This document shows positions 46,696 through 54,768 of a stretch of DNA of 64,000 nt, one piece after another. Under the pieces are notes generated by a model. It was not told where the DNA came from. It searched no databases and worked only from the letters and a program-made list of their open reading frames with translations. Source of the stretch: Bradyrhizobium diazoefficiens (lineage in GTDB: Bacteria; Pseudomonadota; Alphaproteobacteria; Rhizobiales; Xanthobacteraceae); NCBI RefSeq assembly GCF_016616425.1, contig NZ_CP067101.1, positions 868,001 through 932,000 on the forward strand, read 5' to 3'. Positions within the stretch are counted from its first letter, which is position 1; each line of letters begins with the position of its first letter. Position numbers and translations under genes: made by a program.

Positions 46696-47859
46696 TTAGT
46701 CTTTGTCCTGGCTCGCCGTCGCCGACAGGCCGAGCAGGCCGGCGAGCGAGCGCCGGTGGCCGGTGTCGATGGTGGCATAGACACTCATGCCGGCCTTCAG
46801 CTTCCGCACGTATTTGTCGGTCTCGTCGAAATAGATGCGGATCGGCACGCGCTGGACCACCTTGATGAAATTGCCGGTGGCATTCTGCGGCGGCAGGATC
46901 GCGAATTGCGCGCCGGTGCCTGGCGAGAGCGAGCCGATCCTGCCCTTGAAGACGTGGTTCGGGAACGCATCGACCTCGAGCGTGACGGGTTGCCCTTCGG
47001 TGACGTGGGTGAGGTCGCTCTCCTTCGGATTGGCATCGACCCAGGGGTGGGCGACGTCGATGATGGAAAACACCGGCGTGCCGGCGACGACGTAGCGCCC
47101 GAGCTGGATCTGCTCGACCTGCGTCGCTACGCCGTCCATCGGCGCACGCAGCACGGTGTGGTCGAGGTTGCGCTGGGCATCGTCCAGCTTGGCTTTCGCC
47201 TGTGCGTAGGGCGGGAACTGCTCCAGCGGCAAGGCGGGGTCGCCAAGCAACTGCGTCTTGGCGTTGGAGAGCTGCTGCTTGATGTATTGCGCCTGCGCGC
47301 CGGCGGTGACCAGTGCAGTCGAGGCGTTGTCGAGATCGAGCTGCGAGCCGTAATTGTTCTTCACCAGCGCCTGCTTGCGTTCGACGTCGCGCTTTTTCAA
47401 ATCGATGCCCTGCTGGGCCAGATCGAGCATGTCGCCGTAGATCTTGATGTTGGCGACGAGGCTGTCGTAGGTGATGCGGGCCTGGGCGAGCTGCGCCTTG
47501 GCTTCGTCCACGGCGAGGCGAAACGGAACGGGGTCGATCTCGAACAACTCGTCGCCCCGCTTGAGGGACTGGCCTTCCTTCACGACGACCTTCTGGATCT
47601 TGCCGGAGATGTCGGGCGTCACCAGAATTTTTTGCGCGCCGACATAGGCGTCGTCGGTGCCGACATAGCGGCCGCCATGCAGGTAAAAGGTGAGGCCGCC
47701 GACGACGGCAATAACAGGCAGCACGACCAGGAGCAGAAGGCGGCGATAGCGGCGGAGGCCCGCCACGAGGCGGCGGCGCGGATCGGTGCCGGCCTTCTTG
47801 ATAGGTTTGCCGCCTTCGATCTTCTGCTCGGGCTGGAACTTGAGAACTTGATCAGCCAT
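46696..47859 (-). CDS. emrA: HlyD-family membrane-fusion adaptor, EmrA type
   Basis: A 387-residue adaptor. A cytoplasmic N-tail precedes one transmembrane helix (about 39-61), then the barrel/lipoyl part YVGTDDAYVGAQKILVTPDISG with KVVVKEGQSLKRGDELFEIDP, an alpha-helical hairpin (about 110-215) and the return VLRAPMDGVATQVEQIQLGRYV. AAGGAGCAGCGCT precedes the ATG at 47859, which overlaps the MarR gene by eight bases. It should link the EmrB pump to an outer-membrane channel. Confidence 0.93.
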   Translation of the reverse strand: MADQVLKFQPEQKIEGGKPIKKAGTDPRRRLVAGLRRYRRLLLLVVLPVIAVVGGLTFYLHGGRYVGTDDAYVGAQKILVTPDISGKIQKVVVKEGQSLKRGDELFEIDPVPFRLAVDEAKAQLAQARITYDSLVANIKIYGDMLDLAQQGIDLKKRDVERKQALVKNNYGSQLDLDNASTALVTAGAQAQYIKQQLSNAKTQLLGDPALPLEQFPPYAQAKAKLDDAQRNLDHTVLRAPMDGVATQVEQIQLGRYVVAGTPVFSIIDVAHPWVDANPKESDLTHVTEGQPVTLEVDAFPNHVFKGRIGSLSPGTGAQFAILPPQNATGNFIKVVQRVPIRIYFDETDKYVRKLKAGMSVYATIDTGHRRSLAGLLGLSATASQDKD

Positions 47860-48334
47860 AGCGCTGCTCCTTACGTGCTTGTTCCGCGCCGCTGGTCTGG
47901 ATCGCGGAGCGCACGTTTTCCTTGATGGTTTCGAGCTGGGTGAGGAGACGATGGGCGTCCGCCGGCGTGATGCCGTCGAGCGCGTTGGCCGTAAGCTCGG
48001 ATTTCAGCCCGCCCATCCTGCCCAGCAATTGCCGGCCGGCCTTCTTCAGGTACAGGCGATTGACGCGGCGGTCCGAAGCGTCGCTGCGGCGCTCGATCCA
48101 GTCGTTGTCGCAGAGCTTGTCGATCAGGCGGGTCAGCGTGATCGGCTGCATCTCGAGCAGTTCGGCGAGTTCCGACTGCTTCATGCCCTCGCTGCGCTCG
48201 ACCTTGGCCAGCACCGCCCACTGGGCGCGGGTGATGCCGAACCGCGATGCCTCCTTGTCGGCATAGACGCGAAGCAGGCGGTAGAGTTCGCCGAGCGTAA
48301 ACAGGAAGTTCTGGTCCACGGACCCGCGGCTCAT
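47852..48334 (-). CDS. MarR-family transcriptional regulator of the efflux operon
   Basis: A 160-residue winged-helix regulator. ITRAQWAVLAKVERSEGMKQSELAELLEMQPITLTRLIDKL holds the DNA-binding helices and DRRVNRLYLKKAGR the wing with the D-x-R motif. The ATG at 48334 is chosen because GGAGACC lies eight bases upstream; an ATG nine codons earlier falls inside a palindrome that should be operator. MarR proteins usually repress their own operon until a phenolic ligand binds. First gene of the efflux operon and translationally overlapped with emrA. Confidence 0.92.
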   Translation of the reverse strand: MSRGSVDQNFLFTLGELYRLLRVYADKEASRFGITRAQWAVLAKVERSEGMKQSELAELLEMQPITLTRLIDKLCDNDWIERRSDASDRRVNRLYLKKAGRQLLGRMGGLKSELTANALDGITPADAHRLLTQLETIKENVRSAIQTSGAEQARKEQRYG

Positions 48335-48348
48335 GAGCTTGGTCTCCA

Positions 48349-48378
48349 ATAAGCTTGACATATAATAAGCAAGCTTAT
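48349..48378. promoter_or_regulatory. MarR operator of the efflux operon
   Basis: ATAAGCTTG (48349-48357) and CAAGCTTAT (48370-48378) are perfect inverted arms around a 12-base AT-rich spacer. It lies 15 bases upstream of the regulator start, where a MarR dimer would cover the promoter. AT-rich DNA here stands out against the GC-rich background. Confidence 0.75.
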
Positions 48379-48490
48379 GATTATTTCATGGCGAGTTGGC
48401 GCGACGCTGTCCCGCCCCAAGAGCATGGCTGACAGCCGATCGCCGGTCGCGCTTTGGGTTCCGTCAGCGAAATGCTAGAATACCCCTCGC

Positions 48491-48985
48491 ATGACCCTCG
48501 CTAAATCGGCATTTCCCGCGCCCGATCACGATCACGGCCGCTGCACCGCGGATGCGCTGGCGCATGCCGAGGAGGTCTGCGAGCAGCGTGCGCAGAAATT
48601 CACGCCGATTCGCCGCCAGGTGCTGGGCGCGCTGCTCTCCAGCCATCGCCCGCTCGGCGCCTATGAGGTGATCGACGAGCTCGCCAAATCGATGTCGCGG
48701 CCGGCGCCGATCACGGTCTATCGCGCTCTCGATTTCCTGATGGCCAACGGCCTCGTGCACCGCATCGAAAGCCGCAACGCTTATCTCGCCTGCGCCGCCC
48801 ACGACCACGAGGCCACGTCGGCGGTGGCGTTCCTGATCTGCGAGCGCTGCGGCCTGGTCGGCGAGATCCCATCGGCGTCCTTCGCCGGGGATCTCAATGC
48901 CGCAGCGCGCAGCTCGGGCTTTGCTCCCAAATTGTCGGTGGTGGAGATCACGGGCGTCTGCACCCATTGTCAGAAGGCTGCATAG
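48491..48985 (+). CDS. zur: Fur-family transcriptional regulator, Zur-like
   Basis: A 164-residue Fur-fold protein. The winged-helix part is FTPIRRQVLGALLSSHRPLGAYEVIDEL, and the structural zinc site is provided by two CxxC pairs, CERCG and CTHC. A His/Asp-rich N-terminus (DHDHGRC) and AHDHEATSAV add metal ligands. The length and PAPITVYRALDFLMANGLVHRIESRNAYLAC match Zur rather than Fur or Irr. It should repress zinc uptake genes when zinc is ample. No znuABC lies beside it; a DMT exporter follows after a repeat. Divergent from the MarR operon. Confidence 0.85.
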   Translation: MTLAKSAFPAPDHDHGRCTADALAHAEEVCEQRAQKFTPIRRQVLGALLSSHRPLGAYEVIDELAKSMSRPAPITVYRALDFLMANGLVHRIESRNAYLACAAHDHEATSAVAFLICERCGLVGEIPSASFAGDLNAAARSSGFAPKLSVVEITGVCTHCQKAA

Positions 48986-49018
48986 AGAATGCAAACGGTT
49001 GGAGCCAAGGCCGCAGTG

Positions 49019-49145
49019 TTCACCTCTCCCAAAGGGAGAGGTCGCGCCGCAGGCGCGGGTGAGGGGCTTCGCTCTCTCGTGGGACTTGCGGCCCCTCACC
49101 CGATTTGCTGCGCAAATCGACCTCTCCCCGTTGGGGAGAGGTGAA
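49019..49145. repeat. Palindromic intergenic repeat, family A (copy 4)
   Basis: Starts TTCACCTCTCCC and ends GGGGAGAGGTGAA, with GCGCCGCAGGCGC and GATTTGCTGCGCAAATC hairpins. Almost identical in plan to copy 2, and located between zur and the DMT exporter. Confidence 0.85.
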
Positions 49146-49202
49146 GAGCCAACCGTTCGATCGTTCAAGCAACAACGGCGCAAAGCCGGTAGTCGGGAAG
49201 AC

Positions 49203-50156
49203 ATGTCCTCACCACAAGCCAACCAATCCGCCGCACGCCCCCTCAGTGCCGGCGCCATCGCCCTGATGCTCATGCTGTGCCTGACCTGGGGGTTCAACCA
49301 GATCGCGGTGAAGCTGGTTCTTCCGGACATCCCGCCGATGCTCCAGGCCACGATCCGCTCGATGGGCGCGCTGCCGGTGCTGTTCATCATCGGCACGCTT
49401 CGCGGGGTCAAATTCTTCGAGAATGACCGCACGTGGAAACCGGGCCTGGTCGCCGGGCTGATGTTCGGCATCGAATTCGTGCTGATCTTCCAAGGGCTGC
49501 GCTTCACCTCTGCCTCTCGCGCGGTGGTGTTCCTCTATACTGCGCCGTTCTTCGTTGCGCTCGGCTCCTATCAGGTGCTTGGCGAGCGGCTTGGCGCCTC
49601 GCAATGGCTGGGCCTTGCCATCAGCTTTGCCGGCGTCGCCCTCGCCATTGGTGTGCCGCAGCCCAATGTCGATTCGCACGTTCTGCTCGGCGACCTCATG
49701 ATCGTCGGCGGCGCCTCGCTGTGGGCGGCGACGACGCTGGTTGCCAAGGGCACAAGGTTGCGGTTCGCCGCGCCCGAGAAGGCGCTGGGCTATCAGGTCG
49801 CCACCTCGATCCCGATCCTGGGACTGGCGGCCTGGCTGTCCGGCGAAACCATCACGCACACGCCGGCACCACTGTCGCTCGGCCTGATGGCCTTCCAGGC
49901 GATCTGGGTGGTTGGAACCACGTTCACGCTTTGGTTCGCGCTGGTGAAGACCTATTCGGCCAGCAAATTGTCGGCTTTTACCTTCATCACCCCTTTGTTT
50001 GGCGTGGTGGGTAGCTATTTCATCATGCACGACACCTTGAGCCTGGCGTTCGGGGCCGCCGCCGTCCTTGTAATTGCTGGGCTTTTTCTGGTTAACCGTC
50101 CCAGCTCAATGGCTGTGGCGCCGCCCGATGCATTGCTGAACGTCACCAAAACCTGA
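49203..50156 (+). CDS. DMT-superfamily transporter (EamA domains)
   Basis: A 317-residue protein with ten helices in two EamA repeats (about 17-145 and 160-300). LTWGFNQIAVKLVLPDIPPMLQATIRSMGALP and ASRAVVFLYTAPFFVALGSYQVLGERL mark the first repeat; LSAFTFITPLFGVVGSYFIMHD marks the second. The ATG at 49203 follows AGACAT with no strong ribosome site. It should export a metabolite such as an amino acid. It precedes ispG by only 12 bases, so the two may be co-transcribed. Confidence 0.9.
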   Translation: MSSPQANQSAARPLSAGAIALMLMLCLTWGFNQIAVKLVLPDIPPMLQATIRSMGALPVLFIIGTLRGVKFFENDRTWKPGLVAGLMFGIEFVLIFQGLRFTSASRAVVFLYTAPFFVALGSYQVLGERLGASQWLGLAISFAGVALAIGVPQPNVDSHVLLGDLMIVGGASLWAATTLVAKGTRLRFAAPEKALGYQVATSIPILGLAAWLSGETITHTPAPLSLGLMAFQAIWVVGTTFTLWFALVKTYSASKLSAFTFITPLFGVVGSYFIMHDTLSLAFGAAAVLVIAGLFLVNRPSSMAVAPPDALLNVTKT

Positions 50157-50168
50157 TATTTGGACCCC

Positions 50169-51452
50169 ATGAACAAGCCCGAAACCACCATCGATTCCGA
50201 CATCGCGGGGCCCGCGCCGCGCCATCGTACCACCCAGGTCAAGGTCGGCGACGTCGCCGTCGGCGGCGGTGCGCCGATCGTCGTGCAGTCGATGACCAAC
50301 ACCGACACCGCCGACATCGACGGTACCATCGCCCAGGTCGCGGCGCTCGCGCGCGCCGGCTCTGAAATGGTCCGCATCACCGTGGACCGCGAGGAGGCCG
50401 CTGCCGCCGTCCCGCACATTCGCGACGGCCTGCTCAAGCGTGGCATCACCACGCCGCTGATCGGCGATTTTCACTATATCGGCCACAAGCTGCTCGCAGC
50501 TTATCCGGCCTGCGCCGAGGCGCTCGCCAAATATCGCATCAATCCCGGCAATGTCGGCTTCAAGGACAAGCGCGACACCCAGTTTGCCGACATCATCGAG
50601 ATCGCCAACAAGAACGGCAAGCCGGTCCGCATCGGTGCCAATTGGGGCTCGCTCGACCAGGAACTGCTGACCAAGCTGATGGACGAGAACGCTGCCTCGC
50701 CCAATCCGCGCGATGTCCGCGCGGTGACGCGCGAGGCCATGGTGCAGTCCGCGCTGCTCTCGGCCGCGCGCGCCGAAGAGCTCGGCATGCCCAAGGATCG
50801 CATCATTCTCTCCGCAAAGGTCTCGGCGGTGCAGGATCTCATCGCGGTCTACCAGGATCTCGCCAGCCGTTCCGACTACGCCATTCATCTCGGCCTGACC
50901 GAGGCCGGCATGGGCTCGAAGGGCATCGTGGCCTCCTCGGCCGCACTCGGCATCCTGCTTCAGCAGGGCATCGGCGACACCATCCGCATTTCGCTGACGC
51001 CGGAGCCCGGCGGCGACCGCACCCGCGAGGTGCAGGTCGGCCAGGAGCTGTTGCAGACCATGGGCTTTCGCACCTTCGTGCCCCTGGTGGCGGCCTGCCC
51101 CGGCTGCGGCCGCACCACTTCGACCACGTTCCAGGAGCTGGCGCGCTCGATCCAGGATTTCATCCGCGACGAGATGCCGACCTGGAAGACGAAATATCCC
51201 GGCGTCGAAGAGCTCAACGTCGCGGTGATGGGCTGCATCGTCAACGGCCCCGGCGAATCCAAGCACGCCAATATCGGCATCTCGCTGCCCGGCACCGGCG
51301 AAGCGCCGGCCGCGCCCGTGTTCGTCGATGGCAAGAAGTTCCGCACGCTGCGCGGGCCCACGATCTCCGCCGATTTCAAGGCACTGGTGATCGACTACAT
51401 CGACCAGCGCTACGGCCAGGGCGCCAAGATGCCGGTGACGGCGGCGGAGTAG
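50169..51452 (+). CDS. ispG: (E)-4-hydroxy-3-methylbut-2-enyl-diphosphate synthase
   Basis: A 427-residue enzyme of the MEP isoprenoid pathway. The TIM-barrel start is [19 protein letters not shown], and the 4Fe-4S cluster ligands are in [11 protein letters not shown] plus [14 protein letters not shown]. It converts MEcPP to HMBPP using reduced flavodoxin or ferredoxin. ATG 50169 is the start; the TTG nine bases earlier is ignored. It feeds the prenyl diphosphate synthase near 61.2 kb in the same pathway. Confidence 0.96.
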   Translation: MNKPETTIDSDIAGPAPRHRTTQVKVGDVAVGGGAPIVVQSMTNTDTADIDGTIAQVAALARAGSEMVRITVDREEAAAAVPHIRDGLLKRGITTPLIGDFHYIGHKLLAAYPACAEALAKYRINPGNVGFKDKRDTQFADIIEIANKNGKPVRIGANWGSLDQELLTKLMDENAASPNPRDVRAVTREAMVQSALLSAARAEELGMPKDRIILSAKVSAVQDLIAVYQDLASRSDYAIHLGLTEAGMGSKGIVASSAALGILLQQGIGDTIRISLTPEPGGDRTREVQVGQELLQTMGFRTFVPLVAACPGCGRTTSTTFQELARSIQDFIRDEMPTWKTKYPGVEELNVAVMGCIVNGPGESKHANIGISLPGTGEAPAAPVFVDGKKFRTLRGPTISADFKALVIDYIDQRYGQGAKMPVTAAE

Positions 51453-51461
51453 TTTTACAGG

Positions 51462-51884
51462 TCAGCATGTAATCGTGCTGACTTGGCCTGTCTCTCCATA
51501 TCTCAACAGCAGGCCATCCCGAGTAATCACGCTCGCGCCAAGGTCGCGAGCGGTTGCAATGATGATTCGATCCGCGGGATCGCGAGGCGGCTCTCCCGGC
51601 AAGAATGACGACGCGATCAGGAGATCAGGCGTGAGTTCGGCGAGCCGTATTCCCTCGACAGCAAGCAGCCGCTGAAACCAGCGTTCTGGTCTTGTGGAGA
51701 GGCCCAATCGGTTGCGTGCAACGAGCAAGCCGACTTCCCATGCCGTAATTGCGGAGACAAAGATTGCCGTTCCCGCACGATAGGCAGCCTCAATCGCCTC
51801 TCTTGCCTCGGGGGCGATGGGCTTGTCCTCTACAATCCAAATCGCCGCGTGCGTATCGAGCAGAAGAGGCGCCACCTCATTCAT
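51462..51884 (-). CDS. vapC: PIN-domain ribonuclease toxin, VapC type
   Basis: A 140-residue PIN protein. The four acidic residues are visible: Asp10 (LLLDTHAAIW), Glu50 (ITAWEVG), Asp102/Asp105 (RDPADRIII) and Asp123 (VITRDG). This is the type II VapC arrangement of an Mg2+-dependent RNase that cuts tRNA or other RNA. Its start overlaps the upstream antitoxin gene by eight bases, a typical toxin-antitoxin junction. A helix AREAIEAAYRAG follows the first strand. Confidence 0.93.
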   Translation of the reverse strand: MNEVAPLLLDTHAAIWIVEDKPIAPEAREAIEAAYRAGTAIFVSAITAWEVGLLVARNRLGLSTRPERWFQRLLAVEGIRLAELTPDLLIASSFLPGEPPRDPADRIIIATARDLGASVITRDGLLLRYGETGQVSTITC

Positions 51885-52266
51885 AGACTTTGCCCCAGTC
51901 GGGATCTGCCGGTTCGGTCAGATCTACGCTCGGTGGAATATGTGCCAATCCTTTGAGCGCGCCGAACAGCGGATGGCGACCAAGCTTCCTGGAGCGCGAG
52001 GGCGAAGGCTCCGCGGAACTCGACTCAACCCGCCGGAACACGACCTTGCGGGCCTTCGTGTCGACCTGCTCGGTACGGAAACCTGCGGCTAGCCAGACCT
52101 TGGTCATGACATTGTTCGTCGGGTTATTGCTCCACCAAGCTGGATATTGAGGTGAGCTGGGGGGCAACTTGCTTCCGATGACCCGCTCGATTTCGGCAAA
52201 GGTCATAGGTACCTCCTTGGTCCGCTGGGACTTCAGAAACTCACCAAGTCGCTCATACTTGCCCAT
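51877..52266 (-). CDS. Probable antitoxin with DUF7662-type N-terminal domain
   Basis: A 129-residue protein, the first gene of the pair. Residues 1-83 read MGKYERLGEFLKSQ, then VPMTFAEIERVIGSKLPPSS, AWWSNN, VMTKVWLAAGFRTEQVDTKA and RKVVFRRV, which resembles the DUF7662 domain rather than the usual AbrB, Phd or RHH antitoxin folds. Residues 84-129 form a basic linker and an acidic tail (DLTEPADPDWGKVYE) suited to fill the toxin active site. A 24-base palindrome lies just upstream of its start, so it probably autoregulates. The antitoxin role is inferred from the eight-base overlap with vapC. Confidence 0.78.
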   Translation of the reverse strand: MGKYERLGEFLKSQRTKEVPMTFAEIERVIGSKLPPSSPQYPAWWSNNPTNNVMTKVWLAAGFRTEQVDTKARKVVFRRVESSSAEPSPSRSRKLGRHPLFGALKGLAHIPPSVDLTEPADPDWGKVYE

Positions 52267-52288
52267 AGCGAACCCTCCACGAGGCCAT

Positions 52289-52312
52289 ACACTATTAAAG
52301 CTTTATAAGTGT
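52289..52312. promoter_or_regulatory. Operator-like palindrome of the toxin-antitoxin pair
   Basis: A 24-base dyad: outer arms ACACT and AGTGT, inner core AAAGCTTT, with ATT/ATA as the only imperfect part. It lies 23 bases upstream of the antitoxin start and probably overlaps the promoter. It is AT-rich, unlike its surroundings. Confidence 0.7.
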
Positions 52313-52399
52313 GTCAAGGAGTTCTGCAGCGATGGCCGTTGCGTCCACGCGCGCAAAGCCTACGATAGGCGACAACGAAGACGTATCGGGAGAACCGCC

Positions 52400-53296
52400 A
52401 TGAGCTCGCTCGCCGGCAAGCAGGGCCCGCGCTATCGCCACATGGCCGAAGACGGCGCGCCGTACGAAACCATCGCGGTCGAAAAGCTCACCCCCATCAT
52501 CGGTGCGGAAATCTCCGGCGTCGATCTCGGCAGGCTCGTCGATGGCGATGGTGGCTCCAATCAACAGATGGACGAGATCCATCGCGCGCTCGCCGAAAAT
52601 CTCGTGATCTTCTTCCGCGACCAGAGCATCACGCCGCAGCAGCATCTCGCCTTCGGCCGCAAGTTCGGCGAGCTGCATTTCCATCCCGCCGCCCCGCATG
52701 AGGACGAAGACCCGGCGTTGATGAAGATCTACGCCGACAAGAACTCGCCGCGCGCGAACGGCGAGGGCTGGCACTCCGACGTGTCCTGCGATCTCGAGCC
52801 GCCGATGGGTTCGATCCTCTACATCAAGCAGTGCCCGCCGCGCGGCGGCGACACGCTGTTTGCCAACATGTATGCCGCCTATGACGCCCTTTCCGACCGC
52901 ATGAAGGCCTATCTCGATGGACTCACCGCGCTGCACGATGGCGAGCCGATCTATCGCGGCCTCTACGCCAATTATGGCGTCGCCGATCGTTCCTCTTATC
53001 CCCATGCCGAGCACCCCGTGGTGCGTACACATCCGGTCACCGGCAGGAAGGCGCTCTACGTCAACCGCGGCTTCACCCGCCATATCAACGGCATCCCTCG
53101 CGACGAGAGCGATGCGATGCTGGCCTATCTCTACCAGCACGCCGAAAACCCGCTGTTCCAGTGCCGCTTCCGCTGGACCGAGAACGCCATCGCGTTCTGG
53201 GACAACCGCTGCACCCAGCACCGCGCGATGTGGGACTACTGGCCGCACACGCGGTCAGGAACGCGGGTGACTGTGAAGGGCGAGCGGCCGGTGTGA
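52400..53296 (+). CDS. TauD/TfdA-family Fe(II)/2-oxoglutarate dioxygenase
   Basis: A 298-residue dioxygenase. The iron triad is His125, Asp127 (GWHSDVS) and His274 (CTQHRAMWDYWPH), with a 2-oxoglutarate-binding Arg in SGTRVTV near the end. IIGAEISGVDLGRL and LVIFFRDQSITPQQHLAF are typical of TauD. GGGAGAACC precedes the ATG at 52400. It hydroxylates a small organic substrate such as taurine, a herbicide-like acid or a sulfonate; TauD itself cannot be claimed. A Rieske oxygenase follows on the same strand after a short repeat. Confidence 0.93.
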   Translation: MSSLAGKQGPRYRHMAEDGAPYETIAVEKLTPIIGAEISGVDLGRLVDGDGGSNQQMDEIHRALAENLVIFFRDQSITPQQHLAFGRKFGELHFHPAAPHEDEDPALMKIYADKNSPRANGEGWHSDVSCDLEPPMGSILYIKQCPPRGGDTLFANMYAAYDALSDRMKAYLDGLTALHDGEPIYRGLYANYGVADRSSYPHAEHPVVRTHPVTGRKALYVNRGFTRHINGIPRDESDAMLAYLYQHAENPLFQCRFRWTENAIAFWDNRCTQHRAMWDYWPHTRSGTRVTVKGERPV

Positions 53297-53303
53297 CGTA
53301 ACT

Positions 53304-53366
53304 CTCGTGCCCCGGATCCGGCGCAGCGTCGCGTCATTTCACGCCGCGCCGCTTCCGGGACACGAG
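53304..53366. repeat. Palindromic intergenic repeat, family E (copy 2)
   Basis: CTCGTGCCCCGGATCCGG at the left faces CTTCCGGGACACGAG at the right, the same ends as copy 1 but half its length. It lies between the TauD-like and Rieske genes. Confidence 0.65.
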
Positions 53367-53427
53367 CGTCGTTGACGTCTCCCCGCTCCCGCGCCAGTCT
53401 TGCGGAAAATATTCGGGAGGATCAGCC

Positions 53428-54765
53428 ATGCTCCGCGCCGAGGACAACAAATTCCTGACCGAGGCCGGTCCTGGGACGGGCATGGGCGAATTGTTGCGCC
53501 GCTTCTGGATTCCGGTCCTGCTCTCCGAAGAACTCCCCGAGCCTGACGGTGAGCCAAAAAAGATCATCGTGCTCGGCGAGGAGTTGCTCGCCTTCCGCGA
53601 CACTCGCGGCGTGGTCGGTATCATCGACCAGTACTGCCCGCATCGCGGCGCCAATCTCTGGCTCGGACGCAACGAGGAATGCGGCATCCGCTGCGTCTAT
53701 CACGGCTGGAAGTTCGACACCGACGGGCGCTGCCTCGACATGCCGACCTCCTATCCCGATCTCAACGCCAAGGACCTGATCCGCATCAAGTCCTACCCGG
53801 TGCGCGAATGGGGCGAGATGATCTGGGCCTATATGGGCCCGCTCGAAGCGATGCCCGAGCTGCCCGATCTCGAAATGGCGCTGCTGCCGCCCTCGCACCG
53901 CTACGTCAGCAAGAAATGGCAGGACTGCAACTGGGTGCAGGCGCTGGAAGGCTCGATCGACACCGCGCATTTCACCTTCGCCCATCTCTCCTTCGACAAG
54001 GAGGAGAACGAGGTCCTGGATATCAAGAAGCACTTTGTGAATCCGATCGCGCGGATGTCGAGCGATCATATGCGCTGGATCGCGGAGGACCCACGTCCTA
54101 TCATCAAGATCAGTCCGCACGAGGCGGGCCTGACCATTGCCGGCGGCCGGCTTACCGGCGGCGACAACATCTACTGGCGCATCGCGCAGTTCCTGATGCC
54201 GTTCCACGCCTATGCGCCGAGCGCGATGCCGGGCGAGAACATCTTCGGGCAGACTTTCGTGCCGGTTACCGACACCAATTGCTGGATCTACACCTATGCC
54301 TGGAATCCGGAGCGGCCGCTGACGCAAGGAGAGCGCGACGCTTATGACCGCGGCAACGGCGTGGTCGCGGAGGTCGACGACAATTACGTGCCGTTGCGTC
54401 ACAAGGGCAACGACTATCTGATCGACCGCAAGCTCCAGAAGACCCGAAGCTACACCGGCATCAAAGGCGTTTCCGAGCAGGACGCCGCCGTGCAGGACAG
54501 CCAGGGGCCGATCGCCGACCGCACCCGCGAGCATCTCGGGCCGACCGATCTCGGCATCATGCATTTCCGGAAAACCGTGATGGATCTGGCGCGGGCACTC
54601 CAGCGGGGCGAACCGCCGCCGCAGGCCGCGCATCAGGACCGCTATGCGGTGCGCTCCGGCGCCTGCGTGACCAGCAAGTCCAAGGATCTGGCCGCGGTGA
54701 TGGTGGAACGTTTTGGCGACGTCGCGGGCTTCGTCGGCCGTCCCAGGATTGCGGCAGCGGAGTAA
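53428..54765 (+). CDS. Rieske non-haem iron aromatic ring-hydroxylating oxygenase, alpha subunit
   Basis: A 445-residue oxygenase. The Rieske cluster ligands are Cys70-His72 (CPHRG) and Cys89-His92 (CVYHGW). The mononuclear iron site is Asp178, His181 and His186 (GSIDTAHFTFAH). The phthalate 4,5-dioxygenase-like branch is suggested by the opening FLTEAGPGTGMGELLRRFWIP. It needs a ferredoxin reductase not present here. A strong ribosome site GGGAGGA precedes the ATG at 53428. It ends four bases before the amidase start. Confidence 0.93.
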   Translation: MLRAEDNKFLTEAGPGTGMGELLRRFWIPVLLSEELPEPDGEPKKIIVLGEELLAFRDTRGVVGIIDQYCPHRGANLWLGRNEECGIRCVYHGWKFDTDGRCLDMPTSYPDLNAKDLIRIKSYPVREWGEMIWAYMGPLEAMPELPDLEMALLPPSHRYVSKKWQDCNWVQALEGSIDTAHFTFAHLSFDKEENEVLDIKKHFVNPIARMSSDHMRWIAEDPRPIIKISPHEAGLTIAGGRLTGGDNIYWRIAQFLMPFHAYAPSAMPGENIFGQTFVPVTDTNCWIYTYAWNPERPLTQGERDAYDRGNGVVAEVDDNYVPLRHKGNDYLIDRKLQKTRSYTGIKGVSEQDAAVQDSQGPIADRTREHLGPTDLGIMHFRKTVMDLARALQRGEPPPQAAHQDRYAVRSGACVTSKSKDLAAVMVERFGDVAGFVGRPRIAAAE

Positions 54766-54768
54766 CGC

